A DNA stretch of 41,689 nt from Selenomonas sp. (GTDB lineage: Bacteria; Bacillota; Negativicutes; Selenomonadales; Selenomonadaceae), in assembly GCA_022773585.1 (NCBI GenBank), contig JALEZZ010000054.1:1-41689 (forward strand). Reading direction: 5' to 3'. The translations under genes and the position numbers were made by a program. Under the pieces are notes generated by a model. That model had not been told where the DNA came from. It saw only the letters and a list, made by a program, of their open reading frames with translations, and ran no database searches. Position 1 is the stretch's first letter. The number at the start of each line of letters is the position of its first letter. Positions 1-7,991 of the stretch are shown here, in pieces.

Positions 1-273
1 GCCGTCGTCTGCACACGATATATGCTCCTGGCTGTCGAGGAACGTGAGAACACGGATGGGCGAAGCCTCGGCGAGCTCTTCTATCTGGGGCTTGATGAGC
101 TTCCGGACTTGAAGTACATGGAAGCGCTTCGCCTCGTGTTGCAGGAGTTTGCGGAGCAGCTTCGGGCAGAATATCCGTCAGAAGTCTTGCTGGTCGAATC
201 GCTCTTGGAACGATTCCTGAACGATCTGCCCGCTCTTTGGATGAGTCGTCTGCGTGCACAGAAGTGTGCGTGA
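1..273 (+). CDS. C-terminal part of a probable IS4-type transposase (cut by the window edge)
   Basis: The reading frame is open from base 1 to a TGA at 271-273, so the gene begins before the window and about 90 residues are visible. The segment CTRYMLLAVEERENTDGRS followed by LGELFYLGLDEL resembles, from memory, the C-terminal helical tail of IS4-type DDE transposases common in Negativicutes, where an RYM-LA motif precedes a LGELFYL-DE motif. The catalytic DDE core would lie outside the window, so activity cannot be judged. I see no clear terminal inverted repeat in the 138 bases downstream. The ATG at 22 is probably internal. A different hypothetical protein is possible. Confidence 0.55.
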   Translation, partial: AVVCTRYMLLAVEERENTDGRSLGELFYLGLDELPDLKYMEALRLVLQEFAEQLRAEYPSEVLLVESLLERFLNDLPALWMSRLRAQKCA

Positions 274-411
274 ATGGCTTTCGACATTCAGTTCAAGCTG
301 ATTTATCAAGGCATACGGGATGTTTTCCGTGTGCGAAGTTTGAGATATTTACTAATTTTAAGAAGGAATGAGATGTCTCTTCCAGGGAAGTAAAAGAGGG
401 AGGTTATTTTT

Positions 412-1629
412 TTGCATTTCGCGAAAAGAAAGAAACCGATTGCGCTCATGCTCGCGCTGGCGCTCGCGGCTTCCGCACTGCTCGCCGGCTGCGGCGGGCA
501 GAAGCAGCAGGCGGCCGGCGGCGCTGCGCAGGTCAAGGCCATGAAGGTTCTGCAGCAGGACACGCCGGTCGTGAGCGAGTACGCGGGACAGATTGCCGGC
601 AAGGACGAGGTCAAGGTGCAGTCCAAGGTCTCGGGCCGCGTCGTGGAGAAGTATTTCCACGGCGGTGATTTCGTGCAGGCGGGGCAGCCGCTCTACCGCA
701 TCGACAGCCGCCAGTATGAGTCAGCGGTGTTGCAGGCACAGGCGACGCTCGCGCAGTCGCAGGCGACGCTCGCGAACGCGCAGACGGATCTCGGCCGCGA
801 CCAGGAGCTCCTGGCATCCGACGCGATCTCCGAGCAGCAGGTCACGACGCAGCAGGCGAATGTCAACGCGTACAGCGCGGCGGCGGCGGCCAACCAGGCG
901 TTGCTGCAGAAGGCGCAGCAGGATCTCTCCGATACGGTCGTCTATGCGCCGATGTCCGGTCAGGTCTCCGTCGATGACGTCGCCATCGGCACGTTCGCGA
1001 CGGCGGGCAATACGAACCTCGTGACGATCGGCACGACGGATCCCGTGTTCGTGACGTTCAGCATCTCCGAGACGGAGTATCTGAAGTTCCGCAACATCCA
1101 GCAGATGCAGAGCGGCAGCGGCAATGGCATCACGGTCGCGATCAAGCTCTCCGACGGCACGACGTATCCGCTCGACGGGCGCATCGTGCAGGCGGACCGC
1201 GCGCTCACGCAGAATTCCGGCACACTGACGGTGAAGGCGCTCTTCGGCAATCCCGACGGGCTGCTGCTCCCCGGCATGTTCGCGCGCGTGAAGCTCACGG
1301 GCGAGACGGTGCCGAACGCGATCCTCGTGCCGCAGCGCGCGGTACAGCAGCTCCTCGACAAGACGTTCGTCATGGTCGTCGGCGCTGACGGCAAGTCCGA
1401 GGCGCGCAAGATCGAGCTCGGCCAGCAGGTCGGCAGCTACTACATCGTCAAGAGCGGCCTCTCCGCAGAGGATACCGTCATTGTCGAGGGACTTTCGAGC
1501 CTCACGGAGGGCAAGGATCTCACGGTGACGATGGTGACGCCTGCGGATATGGGCTTCTCACTCGATGAGGATACGACGCCGTATGACACGATGACTTCCT
1601 CGGATGCCAGCAGCGGCAGCGAAAGCTAA
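412..1629 (+). CDS. RND efflux periplasmic adaptor lipoprotein (membrane fusion protein, AcrA/MexA type)
   Basis: This 405-residue protein should link an inner-membrane RND pump to an outer-membrane channel in the periplasm. It starts with TTG at 412, eight bases after an AGAGGGAGG ribosome site (395-403). A lipoprotein signal is visible: a basic start, a hydrophobic stretch and the lipobox LLAGC with Cys at about residue 27. A biotinyl-lipoyl-like half motif (VKVQSKVSGRVVEKYFHGGD) is followed by a Gln/Ala-rich coiled-coil hairpin with repeated QATLA units. The second lipoyl half (VYAPMSGQVSVDDVAIGTF) and beta-barrel domains come next. The length is normal for the family. The pump gene follows directly, so the two form one operon. 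No TolC-like outer-membrane gene lies in the window. Confidence 0.93.
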   Translation: MHFAKRKKPIALMLALALAASALLAGCGGQKQQAAGGAAQVKAMKVLQQDTPVVSEYAGQIAGKDEVKVQSKVSGRVVEKYFHGGDFVQAGQPLYRIDSRQYESAVLQAQATLAQSQATLANAQTDLGRDQELLASDAISEQQVTTQQANVNAYSAAAAANQALLQKAQQDLSDTVVYAPMSGQVSVDDVAIGTFATAGNTNLVTIGTTDPVFVTFSISETEYLKFRNIQQMQSGSGNGITVAIKLSDGTTYPLDGRIVQADRALTQNSGTLTVKALFGNPDGLLLPGMFARVKLTGETVPNAILVPQRAVQQLLDKTFVMVVGADGKSEARKIELGQQVGSYYIVKSGLSAEDTVIVEGLSSLTEGKDLTVTMVTPADMGFSLDEDTTPYDTMTSSDASSGSES

Positions 1630-1642
1630 AGGAGGCGGCGAT

Positions 1643-4600
1643 TTGTCTAAATTCTTTATTCATCGCCCGATTTTCGCCATCGTTGTCTCGCTCATCATTG
1701 TCATCGCCGGCGCGATTGCGGCGACGCAGCTGCCGATTGCGCAGTATCCGCAGATCTCGCCGCCAACGGTGCAGGTGTCTGCGAGCTATACGGGCGCGAG
1801 CGCCGCGGTCGTCAACCAGACGGTCGCGCAGATCGTGGAGGAACAGGTCAACGGCACGCAGGGCATGGACTACATGTCCTCGAGCTCTGACGATACGGGG
1901 GATTACAGCCTGTCGGTCACGTTCGATGTCGGCACGGACGGCGATATGGACTCGGTCAAGGTGCAGAACAACGTCGCCTCGGCGACGAGCCAGCTGCCCT
2001 CTGAGGTTCAGCAGGTCGGCGTGACGACGAGAAAATCGACGAACGATATGGCGTACATGATGGCGTTCTATTCGCCGGATGGTACGTATGACCGCGCGTT
2101 CATGAAGAACTACGCGACGATCTATCTCCTGGACAAGCTCAAGCGCATCAACGGCGTCGGCGATGTCCAGGTGTTCGGCTCGGACTACGCGATGCGCGTC
2201 TGGCTCAACCCGGACAAGCTCGCGGAGCTCGGCCTCACGGTCGCCGATGTTTCGGCGGCCATCAAGGAGCAGAACGTCCAGGCGCCTGCCGGTACGGTCG
2301 GCGCGATGCCGGTCAACAACGGGCAGGAAAAGCAGATGTCCGGCAAGATCGAGGGACGTCTGACGACGCCGGAGGAGTTCGGCAACGTCATCATCAAGTC
2401 AAGTGGCGACGGCAAGTTCGTCCGGCTCAAGGATGTCGCGAAGATCGAGGCGGGCGCGCAGTCGGAGAGCATCATCTCGAAGTTCAACGGCTATCCGTCC
2501 GTCGGCTTCGGCATCGAGCTCACGAGCGACGCGAACGCCATGCAGACCATCAGCGAGGTGCGCAAGGTCTTTGACGAGGCGAAGGAGACGCTGCCGCCAG
2601 GTATGGAGATGTCGACGATCTTCGACTCGACGGACTATATCAGCACATCCATCGAGGAGGTCTTGATGACCTTTGTGGAGGCGCTGCTGCTCGTTGTCTT
2701 CGTCATCTTCGTTTTCCTGCAGAACTGGCGCGCAACGGTCATTCCGCTGCTCGCCGTGCCGGTCTCGCTCGTCGGTACGCTCGGCGCGTTCATCGTGCTC
2801 GATTTCACCATCAACACGCTGACGCTCTTCGCGATGGTGCTCGCCATCGGCCTCGTCGTCGATGACGCGATCGTCGTCATCGAGAACGTCGAGAAGCACA
2901 TGGAGGAGGGCCTGACGCCGGTCGATGCGACGGAGCGCGCGATGGACGAGGTCCAGGGGCCTGTCGTCGCCATCGCCGTCGTGCTCTCCGCCGTCTTTGT
3001 GCCGGTCGCGTTCCTCGGCGGTATGACAGGCGTCCTCTACAAGCAGTTCGCGCTCACGATCGCCGTGTCGGTCTGCCTTTCGGCCTTCGTGGCCCTGACG
3101 CTGACGCCGGCGCTCTGCGCGATGATGCTCAAACGGCATACGGAGGAGGATGACCAGGGCGTGCTTGGCCGCTTCTTTGTGGGCTTCAACCGCTGGTTCG
3201 AGCGCACGAAGCTCGGCTATGTCGGCATCGTGGCGAAGTTCATCCGCCATACGCGCCTCGCGTTCATCTTCCTGCTCATCGTGACGGGCGTCGCGGGGCT
3301 CATTTACAAGAACCTGCCGTCGACGTTCGTGCCGAACGAGGATCAGGGCTACATGTTCGCGGCGGTCGAGATGCCGGACGGCACCTCGGCCAACCGCACG
3401 CAAGAGGTCATCGACAAGCTCAACGTGGCCATGATGGAGAATATCAAGGGCCTCGACGGCACGATGGCCATCACAGGCTTCTCGCCGCTCTCCGATGCCT
3501 CGTCCTCGAGCGCTGGCATGATCGTCGTCGGCATGAAGGACTGGTCGCAGCGTGAGGGCGCGGCGGCCTCGGTCGACGCGGCGGTGCGCACGACGTTCGG
3601 CATCGGCGCGAAGGTCGCGCCGGAGGCCACGGTCATCGCAATGAATCCGCCGGCGCTCCCCGGCCTCGGCATGACGGGCGGCTGGACGCTCCAGCTGCAG
3701 GATATGACGGGCCACAGTGAGACGGAGCTCAATGACATCACGAAGAAGATCGTTGCGGCAGCCAACCAGCGTCCGGAGCTCGCTGGCGTGCGTTCGACGT
3801 ATTCCGCCGGCTCGCCGGTCGTCCAGTATGAGGTCGACCGCGAGAAAGTCAAGAACCTCGGCATCCAGCTCTCCGATGTCTTCACGGCCATGCAGGTCAA
3901 CTACGGCGGCTACCAGGTCAACGACTTCAACCGCTTCGGCCGCAGCTACAAAGTCATGCTGCAGGCGGACAACGACTACCGCAGCTCGACGGATCAGATG
4001 AAGTTCATCTTCGTCAAGTCCTCCTCGGGCACGATGGTGCCGCTCGATACGCTCTTGAAGCCGAAGTTCACCTCCGGCCCGTCGACAATCTCCCGTTTCA
4101 ACGGCACGCGCTCCATCCAGATCACGGGCCAGACGGGCAACGGCTATTCCTCCGGACAGGCGATGAACGCCATCAAGGAGGTCGTGCAGCAGAATGCGGG
4201 CACGGGCTTCAGCATTGAGTGGTCCGGTCAGAGCCGCGAGGAGGCGAAGGCCTCGAGCTCGACGATCAAGGTGCTCGTGCTCTCGCTCGTCTTCGTCTTC
4301 CTCTGCCTCGCAGCGCTCTATGAGAGCTGGAGCGTACCGTTCGCCGTGCTGCTCACGGTGCCGACGGGCATCTTCGGCGCGCTCGTCTCGGAGTATGGGC
4401 TTTCCATCCTCGAGGCGATGTTCGGCCACATGAACGCCGGTCTTCAGGACAGCGTCTACATGCAGATCGGCATCATCGCGATCATCGGCCTCGCGGCGAA
4501 GAACGCGATCCTCATCGTCGAGTTCGCCAAGGTCCGCGTGGATCGCGGCATGGAGCCGGTGAAAGCCGCGCTCGAGGCCGCGGGCCTGCGCCTGCGCCCG

Positions 4601-4834
4601 ATCCTCATGACGAGCTTCGCGTTCATCATCGGCTGCGTTCCGCTCGCGATCGCGACGGGCGCCGGTGCTGCGGCGCGCAACGGCATGGGCGTCGCCGTCG
4701 TCGGCGGCATGTTCTTCGCGACCGCGATGGGCATCTTCCTGATTCCGGTCTTCTTCGTAGCGACCGAATGGCTCGCTGCCAAGCTCGGCATCACACCGAA
4801 GGCAAAGAAAAAGACCTCGATTGACTACATGTAA
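1643..4834 (+). CDS. RND multidrug efflux pump, HAE1 family inner-membrane transporter
   Basis: This is a proton-driven exporter of hydrophobic or amphiphilic compounds of about 1063 residues, the usual size for AcrB-type pumps. I place the start at TTG 1643 because AAAGGAGG (1628-1635) lies seven bases upstream. It gives the classic N-terminus MSKFFIHRPIFAIVVSLIIV, and earlier in-frame starts overlap the adaptor gene. The family pattern is visible: a first membrane helix, a large porter loop (VQVSASYTGASAAVV), then helices with LAIGLVVDDAIVVIENVEK carrying the paired Asp of the proton relay. A second porter domain (FVPNEDQGYMFA) and a second helix bundle (GLAAKNAILIVEFAK) follow. Substrates cannot be told from sequence. 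Confidence 0.95.
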   Translation: MSKFFIHRPIFAIVVSLIIVIAGAIAATQLPIAQYPQISPPTVQVSASYTGASAAVVNQTVAQIVEEQVNGTQGMDYMSSSSDDTGDYSLSVTFDVGTDGDMDSVKVQNNVASATSQLPSEVQQVGVTTRKSTNDMAYMMAFYSPDGTYDRAFMKNYATIYLLDKLKRINGVGDVQVFGSDYAMRVWLNPDKLAELGLTVADVSAAIKEQNVQAPAGTVGAMPVNNGQEKQMSGKIEGRLTTPEEFGNVIIKSSGDGKFVRLKDVAKIEAGAQSESIISKFNGYPSVGFGIELTSDANAMQTISEVRKVFDEAKETLPPGMEMSTIFDSTDYISTSIEEVLMTFVEALLLVVFVIFVFLQNWRATVIPLLAVPVSLVGTLGAFIVLDFTINTLTLFAMVLAIGLVVDDAIVVIENVEKHMEEGLTPVDATERAMDEVQGPVVAIAVVLSAVFVPVAFLGGMTGVLYKQFALTIAVSVCLSAFVALTLTPALCAMMLKRHTEEDDQGVLGRFFVGFNRWFERTKLGYVGIVAKFIRHTRLAFIFLLIVTGVAGLIYKNLPSTFVPNEDQGYMFAAVEMPDGTSANRTQEVIDKLNVAMMENIKGLDGTMAITGFSPLSDASSSSAGMIVVGMKDWSQREGAAASVDAAVRTTFGIGAKVAPEATVIAMNPPALPGLGMTGGWTLQLQDMTGHSETELNDITKKIVAAANQRPELAGVRSTYSAGSPVVQYEVDREKVKNLGIQLSDVFTAMQVNYGGYQVNDFNRFGRSYKVMLQADNDYRSSTDQMKFIFVKSSSGTMVPLDTLLKPKFTSGPSTISRFNGTRSIQITGQTGNGYSSGQAMNAIKEVVQQNAGTGFSIEWSGQSREEAKASSSTIKVLVLSLVFVFLCLAALYESWSVPFAVLLTVPTGIFGALVSEYGLSILEAMFGHMNAGLQDSVYMQIGIIAIIGLAAKNAILIVEFAKVRVDRGMEPVKAALEAAGLRLRPILMTSFAFIIGCVPLAIATGAGAAARNGMGVAVVGGMFFATAMGIFLIPVFFVATEWLAAKLGITPKAKKKTSIDYM

Positions 4835-4866
4835 CACGAAAAAGACGAACTTTCCTTTCAAGCCAG

Positions 4867-4915
4867 CCCCCCTCCAGAGGGGGGACGGGCCGCGTGAGCG
4901 GCGGGGGGAGTCCCC
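4867..4915. repeat. REP-like GC-rich palindromic element
   Basis: Behind the RND pump gene lies a dense run of complementary C and G tracts. A CCCCCCTC/GAGGGGGG hairpin is followed by GGGGAC and GTCCCC arms that flank a CCGC-GTGA-GCGG stem-loop. There is no coding content. A similarly built element with AGGGACA/TGTCCCT ends lies at 23396-23446, so this may be a member of a dispersed intergenic repeat family, but two loose relatives in one window are weak evidence. Confidence 0.35.
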
Positions 4916-4936
4916 TGTACGACAAATCAAATTTCA

Positions 4937-4976
4937 AGATGCAACTTCCGCGGGTGCGAGAGTTGCATCTTTTTTC
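4937..4976 (+). terminator. Rho-independent terminator of the RND operon
   Basis: The arms AAGATGCAACT (4937-4947) and AGTTGCATCTT (4961-4971) form an 11-bp perfect stem with a 13-base loop, followed by a run of T. It separates the efflux operon from the flagellin gene. Confidence 0.85.
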
Positions 4977-4987
4977 TATTTTCTGCT

Positions 4988-5013
4988 TAAGTTTTTCAAA
5001 GTTCATCCGATAT
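4988..5013 (+). promoter_or_regulatory. Sigma-D (sigma-28/FliA) type promoter of flagellin
   Basis: TAAG (4988-4991), 14 bases, then TCCGATAT (5006-5013) closely matches the Bacillus sigma-D pattern TAAA-N14/15-GCCGATAT known for late flagellar genes. It sits about 50 bases before the flagellin start codon and directly after the upstream terminator. A near-identical arrangement recurs at 39520-39545. Confidence 0.75.
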
Positions 5014-5061
5014 ACAGAGTAGAAAGGATATGCAAATTTCACGAAACAAGGAGGCTTCATC

Positions 5062-6369
5062 ATGTACGTGAATAATTTCGTCATGTCGACGAGCATCCTC
5101 AACACATTGAACTATCACCAGACGCAGGCTTCGAAGCATCTCCTGAACATCTCGACAGGCCTCAAGATCCGTTCGGTCGCGGATGACCCTTCGGGCTGGG
5201 CCATCGGGCAGCGCATGGACGTGCGCATCCGCAGCCTCGATGCGGCGAACGGCAACGCGCAGAGGATGAAGAGTTTGCTCAAAGTTGCGGACGGCGGCAT
5301 CAGCTCGACGGTCGACATCTTGAGGAAACTCAAGGAAAAGGCCATCGAGGCTGCGAACGACACAGCGACGGACAGTGACCGTCAGACGATCCAGAAGCTC
5401 TTCGACCAGTACGTCGATCAGATTGATGACAACGCCTATGTCGATTACAATGGCAAGAACCTGCTCGACGGCTCGCGGCAGGGCGCGGCGCAGGCGACGC
5501 AGCAGGCGTATACGAACCGCGCGCTGAGCACGGACACGACCGCGACGACAAAGCTCACCGACCTCGCGCGCAGGAATGGCGACAGCCTTGGCATCACGGA
5601 TAGCGACACCATCAACATTTCTTATGTCAAAGAGGGCAAGACATACAGCGCAAGCTTTTCGGCCAAAGATGCGACGGTCGAAGACATTTTCACGAAAATG
5701 AACGCCATCGACGGCGATGTCTTCGATGTCGCGGGGCTCAGCACGACGTCCGTCATCGGCACGGATGCCTACGGCGAGGAAAAGCAGACCGTCGATGGCG
5801 AGAATGCGCTGACCATCAAAGCCAAGACGGCGGGAAAAGACGGCGCGATTGCGGGCTTCACGATCGGCATCACGGACAGCAAGGGACAGGAGAAGAAGAG
5901 CGTCAACAACGTCTTCAATGAATTCACGGAGACCATCGAGCCGAGAAATGTTGTCTCGGACAGCTCGCTCTACGCGCAGACGAGCGCCGACGCGAATCGC
6001 GGCATGAAGATTTCGCTCGGCGACATGCGCGCCGAGGCACTCGGCCTGCGCGGCCGCGATGGCACCGTGCTGAGTGTTACGACGAAGGAAGGCGCGAATG
6101 CGGCCATGAACGTGCTCGATAACGCGCTTTCGCGCGCGCTCGACCAGCAGACGACCGTCGGTGCGATGTCGTCGCGCCTCGACTATACCATCAGCAACCT
6201 GACCGTCCAGAGCGAGAACCTTACGGATGCGAAGTCCACGATTCTCGACGCCGACATGGCGAAGGAGATGCTCGCCTACACGAAGGAAAACGTCCTCATG
6301 CAAGCCGCCATGGCCATGCTCGCGCAGAACAACCAGAATGCGGCCTGGTTCCTGAGCCTGCTCGGCTGA
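5062..6369 (+). CDS. Flagellin
   Basis: This is the 435-residue structural subunit of the flagellar filament, exported through the flagellar type III apparatus. ATG 5062 follows AAGGAGG (5048-5054). The conserved N-terminal D0/D1 helices are visible (STSILNTLNYHQTQASKHLL, LKIRSVADDPSGWAIGQRM), as is the C-terminal partner ending in NVLMQAAMAMLAQNNQN-AAWFLSLLG. The central part, roughly residues 150-320, is the variable surface domain and contains YVKEGKTYSASF, a beta-rich insert seen in mid-sized flagellins. The gene is alone between the sigma-D type promoter and the cobalamin riboswitch unit; no other flagellar gene is adjacent. A flagellin-like hook-filament protein is less likely because the terminal domains are full length. 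Confidence 0.93.
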   Translation: MYVNNFVMSTSILNTLNYHQTQASKHLLNISTGLKIRSVADDPSGWAIGQRMDVRIRSLDAANGNAQRMKSLLKVADGGISSTVDILRKLKEKAIEAANDTATDSDRQTIQKLFDQYVDQIDDNAYVDYNGKNLLDGSRQGAAQATQQAYTNRALSTDTTATTKLTDLARRNGDSLGITDSDTINISYVKEGKTYSASFSAKDATVEDIFTKMNAIDGDVFDVAGLSTTSVIGTDAYGEEKQTVDGENALTIKAKTAGKDGAIAGFTIGITDSKGQEKKSVNNVFNEFTETIEPRNVVSDSSLYAQTSADANRGMKISLGDMRAEALGLRGRDGTVLSVTTKEGANAAMNVLDNALSRALDQQTTVGAMSSRLDYTISNLTVQSENLTDAKSTILDADMAKEMLAYTKENVLMQAAMAMLAQNNQNAAWFLSLLG

Positions 6370-6399
6370 GCGGCACCGCAAAAAAATGCACAAAAGTTG

Positions 6400-6428
6400 T
6401 TGACAATAACCTAAAGGCATGATATACT
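6400..6428 (+). promoter_or_regulatory. Near-consensus vegetative promoter for the cobalamin riboswitch transcript
   Basis: TTGACA (6400-6405), a 17-base spacer and TATACT (6423-6428) form one of the best sigma-A promoters in the window. Transcription should begin near 6435, about 33 bases before the first riboswitch stem. Confidence 0.8.
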
Positions 6429-6434
6429 TACCGT

Positions 6435-6640
6435 GTTGATGGAAATCAACGAAAACTTCATAAAAAGGATCAGGTGTCGCAAGACTCAATAGAGAAGCCG
6501 GTAAATTTGAAGTCCGGTGCGGTCCCGCCACTGTATCAGCGAGTGCCCTGCAAACATGTCACTGGGGATGGCAAAGCATCTCTGGGAAGGCGCAGACGCA
6601 CGATGACCTGGAGCCAGGAGAACTGCCTGATCATCAATCA
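6435..6640 (+). promoter_or_regulatory. Cobalamin (vitamin B12) riboswitch aptamer
   Basis: The conserved core is plain: an AAGCCGG...GTCCGG pair around 6494-6520, the CGGTCCCGCCACTGT block at 6520-6534, and the B12 box GAGCCAGGAGAACTGCC at 6611-6627. GATCAGG (6468-6474) pairs with CCTGATC (6626-6632) to close the P1 stem. The family binds adenosyl- or methylcobalamin and usually represses B12 synthesis or uptake genes. Here no plus-strand gene follows: the next gene is on the minus strand and convergent. I assign the aptamer on motif order and pairing; a covariance model search for RF00174 would settle the exact limits. Confidence 0.92.
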
Positions 6641-6738
6641 CCGTTTGACCCGCGAGCGATGGGGATGGGGATTCCAGAATCTTGATAGATCCTCTGGCAG
6701 AGACCAGGGACACCGATAGAACTGGATGCTTCATACAG

Positions 6739-6784
6739 AAAGCGCCCATTCCTCGCAGAGCTTGCAGGGAACGGGCGCTTTTTC
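6739..6784 (+). terminator. Intrinsic terminator of the riboswitch transcript
   Basis: AAAGCGCCC (6739-6747) pairs with GGGCGCTTT (6773-6781), with further partial pairing of ATTCCT with AGGGAA inside, and a T run follows. It is about 105 bases after the aptamer, farther than is usual for a simple riboswitch expression platform. Confidence 0.8.
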
Positions 6785-6873
6785 GACGAAAGGTTTTCCC
6801 GGTGGTTTCAGCTCCGCCGGGGGAAGTTTGCTCATATTTCATTCAGTTCTATGATTTGTCCGTGGATGGACAA

Positions 6874-6906
6874 AAGGCGCTGCCAGATGGCAGCGCCGCT
6901 TTTTTG
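6874..6906. terminator. Bidirectional terminator between riboswitch unit and M48 gene
   Basis: GGCGCTGCC (6876-6884) and GGCAGCGCC (6889-6897) form a short-loop hairpin. There is a T run after it on the plus strand and AAAA before it, which reads as TTTT on the minus strand. It can therefore serve the minus-strand M48 gene ending at 6919 and act as a backstop for plus-strand readthrough. The bases 6785-6873 hold nothing else I recognise. Confidence 0.8.
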
Positions 6907-6918
6907 TTTGCAGGCTCC

Positions 6919-7965
6919 TTACCGCCTGCCGCTCTTGATCTGGTTCAGCCGGTCGGCGAGCGTCCAGGCATCTTCGTCGCCGGAGACGCAGGTCATGATC
7001 GGCTGGGCGCCGAGCATGACGGTCGCGCCATCGACGTAGGCGGCGGAACGGTTGTGGCCGTTGTGGAAAGCTGCCGCGAGGTTGCCTTCGACGAGATAGG
7101 CGCGCTCGTGGCTGCTCATGCCATTCGCCGCCGCCGGGATGCAGAATGGCTGCGTATCGACCATGACGACGCCGTCCGTTGTGACACTGACATGGCCGTT
7201 CGCGTAGGATTCGATTTTCCGCTCATAGTTGTCGCGTCGGTCTTTGCTTGCTGGATGATTGGAGAGGGCCGCGAGGAACGGCGAACTGTTTTCGCCGTAA
7301 CGATCGATGACGCGCTGCCAGACGGCGGCCGTCGCACCGGGATTGTAGTACGAATGCGTGATGTAGGCGAAGGCGAGATTGTCCGCCGCCCATTCCATCG
7401 GCTTCGTGTACTGGTTCTTCACGAGAGCCGCGGCAAGCAGCGTGTCGAGACTGCCGCCGGAAGACTGCACGATGCTTTTCACGCTGAGAGCCTGCCGCGC
7501 CGCATCGACGGGATGATTGCTCTGTCCGTGGCCCATCTCATGACCGAGCACGACGGCGATTTCCGAATCGTCATCGAGATTCTCGAAGATGCCCTGATTG
7601 ATGCTCATGATGTGCCCGAGCGTGCAGAATGCATTGAACCCGTCCCGGGTGTTGATGAAATACTGGTAGGGCTTTTCATAGATGGTCGGGTCGATGGAGC
7701 CGATGGCAGCCGTCAGGTTCGTCATGATGGTTTCAACGCGGCGGTTCAGTTCCCAGTCGTCATTGACGCCGTCCTTTTGCTGGAGCTCTGCGAGCAGCTC
7801 GCTGCGCCCTGCTTCCGTGTCGTTGTAGCGGTCGATGTCCGCAAGCGAAAAGCTGGACGACGCGCTGGCCGCTGGAACGTCATGCGCTGCTATCATGAAG
7901 GCAGGAACGGCCAGGAAGGCGGCAGCGAACGCCCAGGCGAGCTTGTGGAAAAACGAATGCTTCAT
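6919..7965 (-). CDS. Secreted M48-family zinc metalloprotease
   Basis: This is a 348-residue exported peptidase. I use ATG 7965 rather than the TTG two codons upstream because AAAGGA sits seven bases before it. The N-terminus (MKHSFFHKLAWAFAAAFLAV) is a signal peptide with likely cleavage after the Ala-rich APAASA-like region near residue 35. The zinc motif HEMGH lies at about residue 142, and the preceding INTRDGFNAFCTLGHIMSIN segment is typical of the M48 family (LoiP/BepA-like), where small exported members act in envelope protein quality control. A conserved downstream Glu ligand is plausible in EWAADNLAF. Its stop faces the bidirectional terminator. Substrates are unknown. Confidence 0.88.
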   Translation of the reverse strand: MKHSFFHKLAWAFAAAFLAVPAFMIAAHDVPAASASSSFSLADIDRYNDTEAGRSELLAELQQKDGVNDDWELNRRVETIMTNLTAAIGSIDPTIYEKPYQYFINTRDGFNAFCTLGHIMSINQGIFENLDDDSEIAVVLGHEMGHGQSNHPVDAARQALSVKSIVQSSGGSLDTLLAAALVKNQYTKPMEWAADNLAFAYITHSYYNPGATAAVWQRVIDRYGENSSPFLAALSNHPASKDRRDNYERKIESYANGHVSVTTDGVVMVDTQPFCIPAAANGMSSHERAYLVEGNLAAAFHNGHNRSAAYVDGATVMLGAQPIMTCVSGDEDAWTLADRLNQIKSGRR

Positions 7966-7991
7966 CTGCAATTCCTTTCGATGCAGGGGGT

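Larger units (their letters stand above)
6435..6784 (+). ncRNA. Candidate B12-controlled non-coding RNA (orphan riboswitch transcript)
   Basis: A near-consensus promoter, a cobalamin aptamer, about 105 bases of linker and an intrinsic terminator make a self-contained unit of about 350 nt. I find no credible reading frame in it: the frames present lack a ribosome site and run through the aptamer. In Listeria and Enterococcus, cobalamin riboswitches are known to control small or antisense RNAs, so such a role is possible here. If the terminator is bypassed, the RNA would run antisense into the M48 protease gene. Loss of an ancestral target gene is the simpler alternative. Confidence 0.45.

Noticed and set aside
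2399..4930. An 843-codon minus-strand frame over the RND pump gene
   Set aside because: Its composition (Arg, Asp, Glu, His runs) is that of an antisense shadow of a high-GC gene; the plus-strand pump is unmistakable.
6474..6719. An 81-codon GTG frame inside the cobalamin riboswitch
   Set aside because: It has no ribosome site, runs through the conserved aptamer core, and shows no protein-like pattern.
6640..6739. ANTAR-type paired hexaloop hairpins in the riboswitch linker (EutX-like RNA)
   Set aside because: A 6-bp stem with loop CAGAGA can be drawn near 6690, but the loop lacks the A1 and G4 bases expected and no second copy is present.
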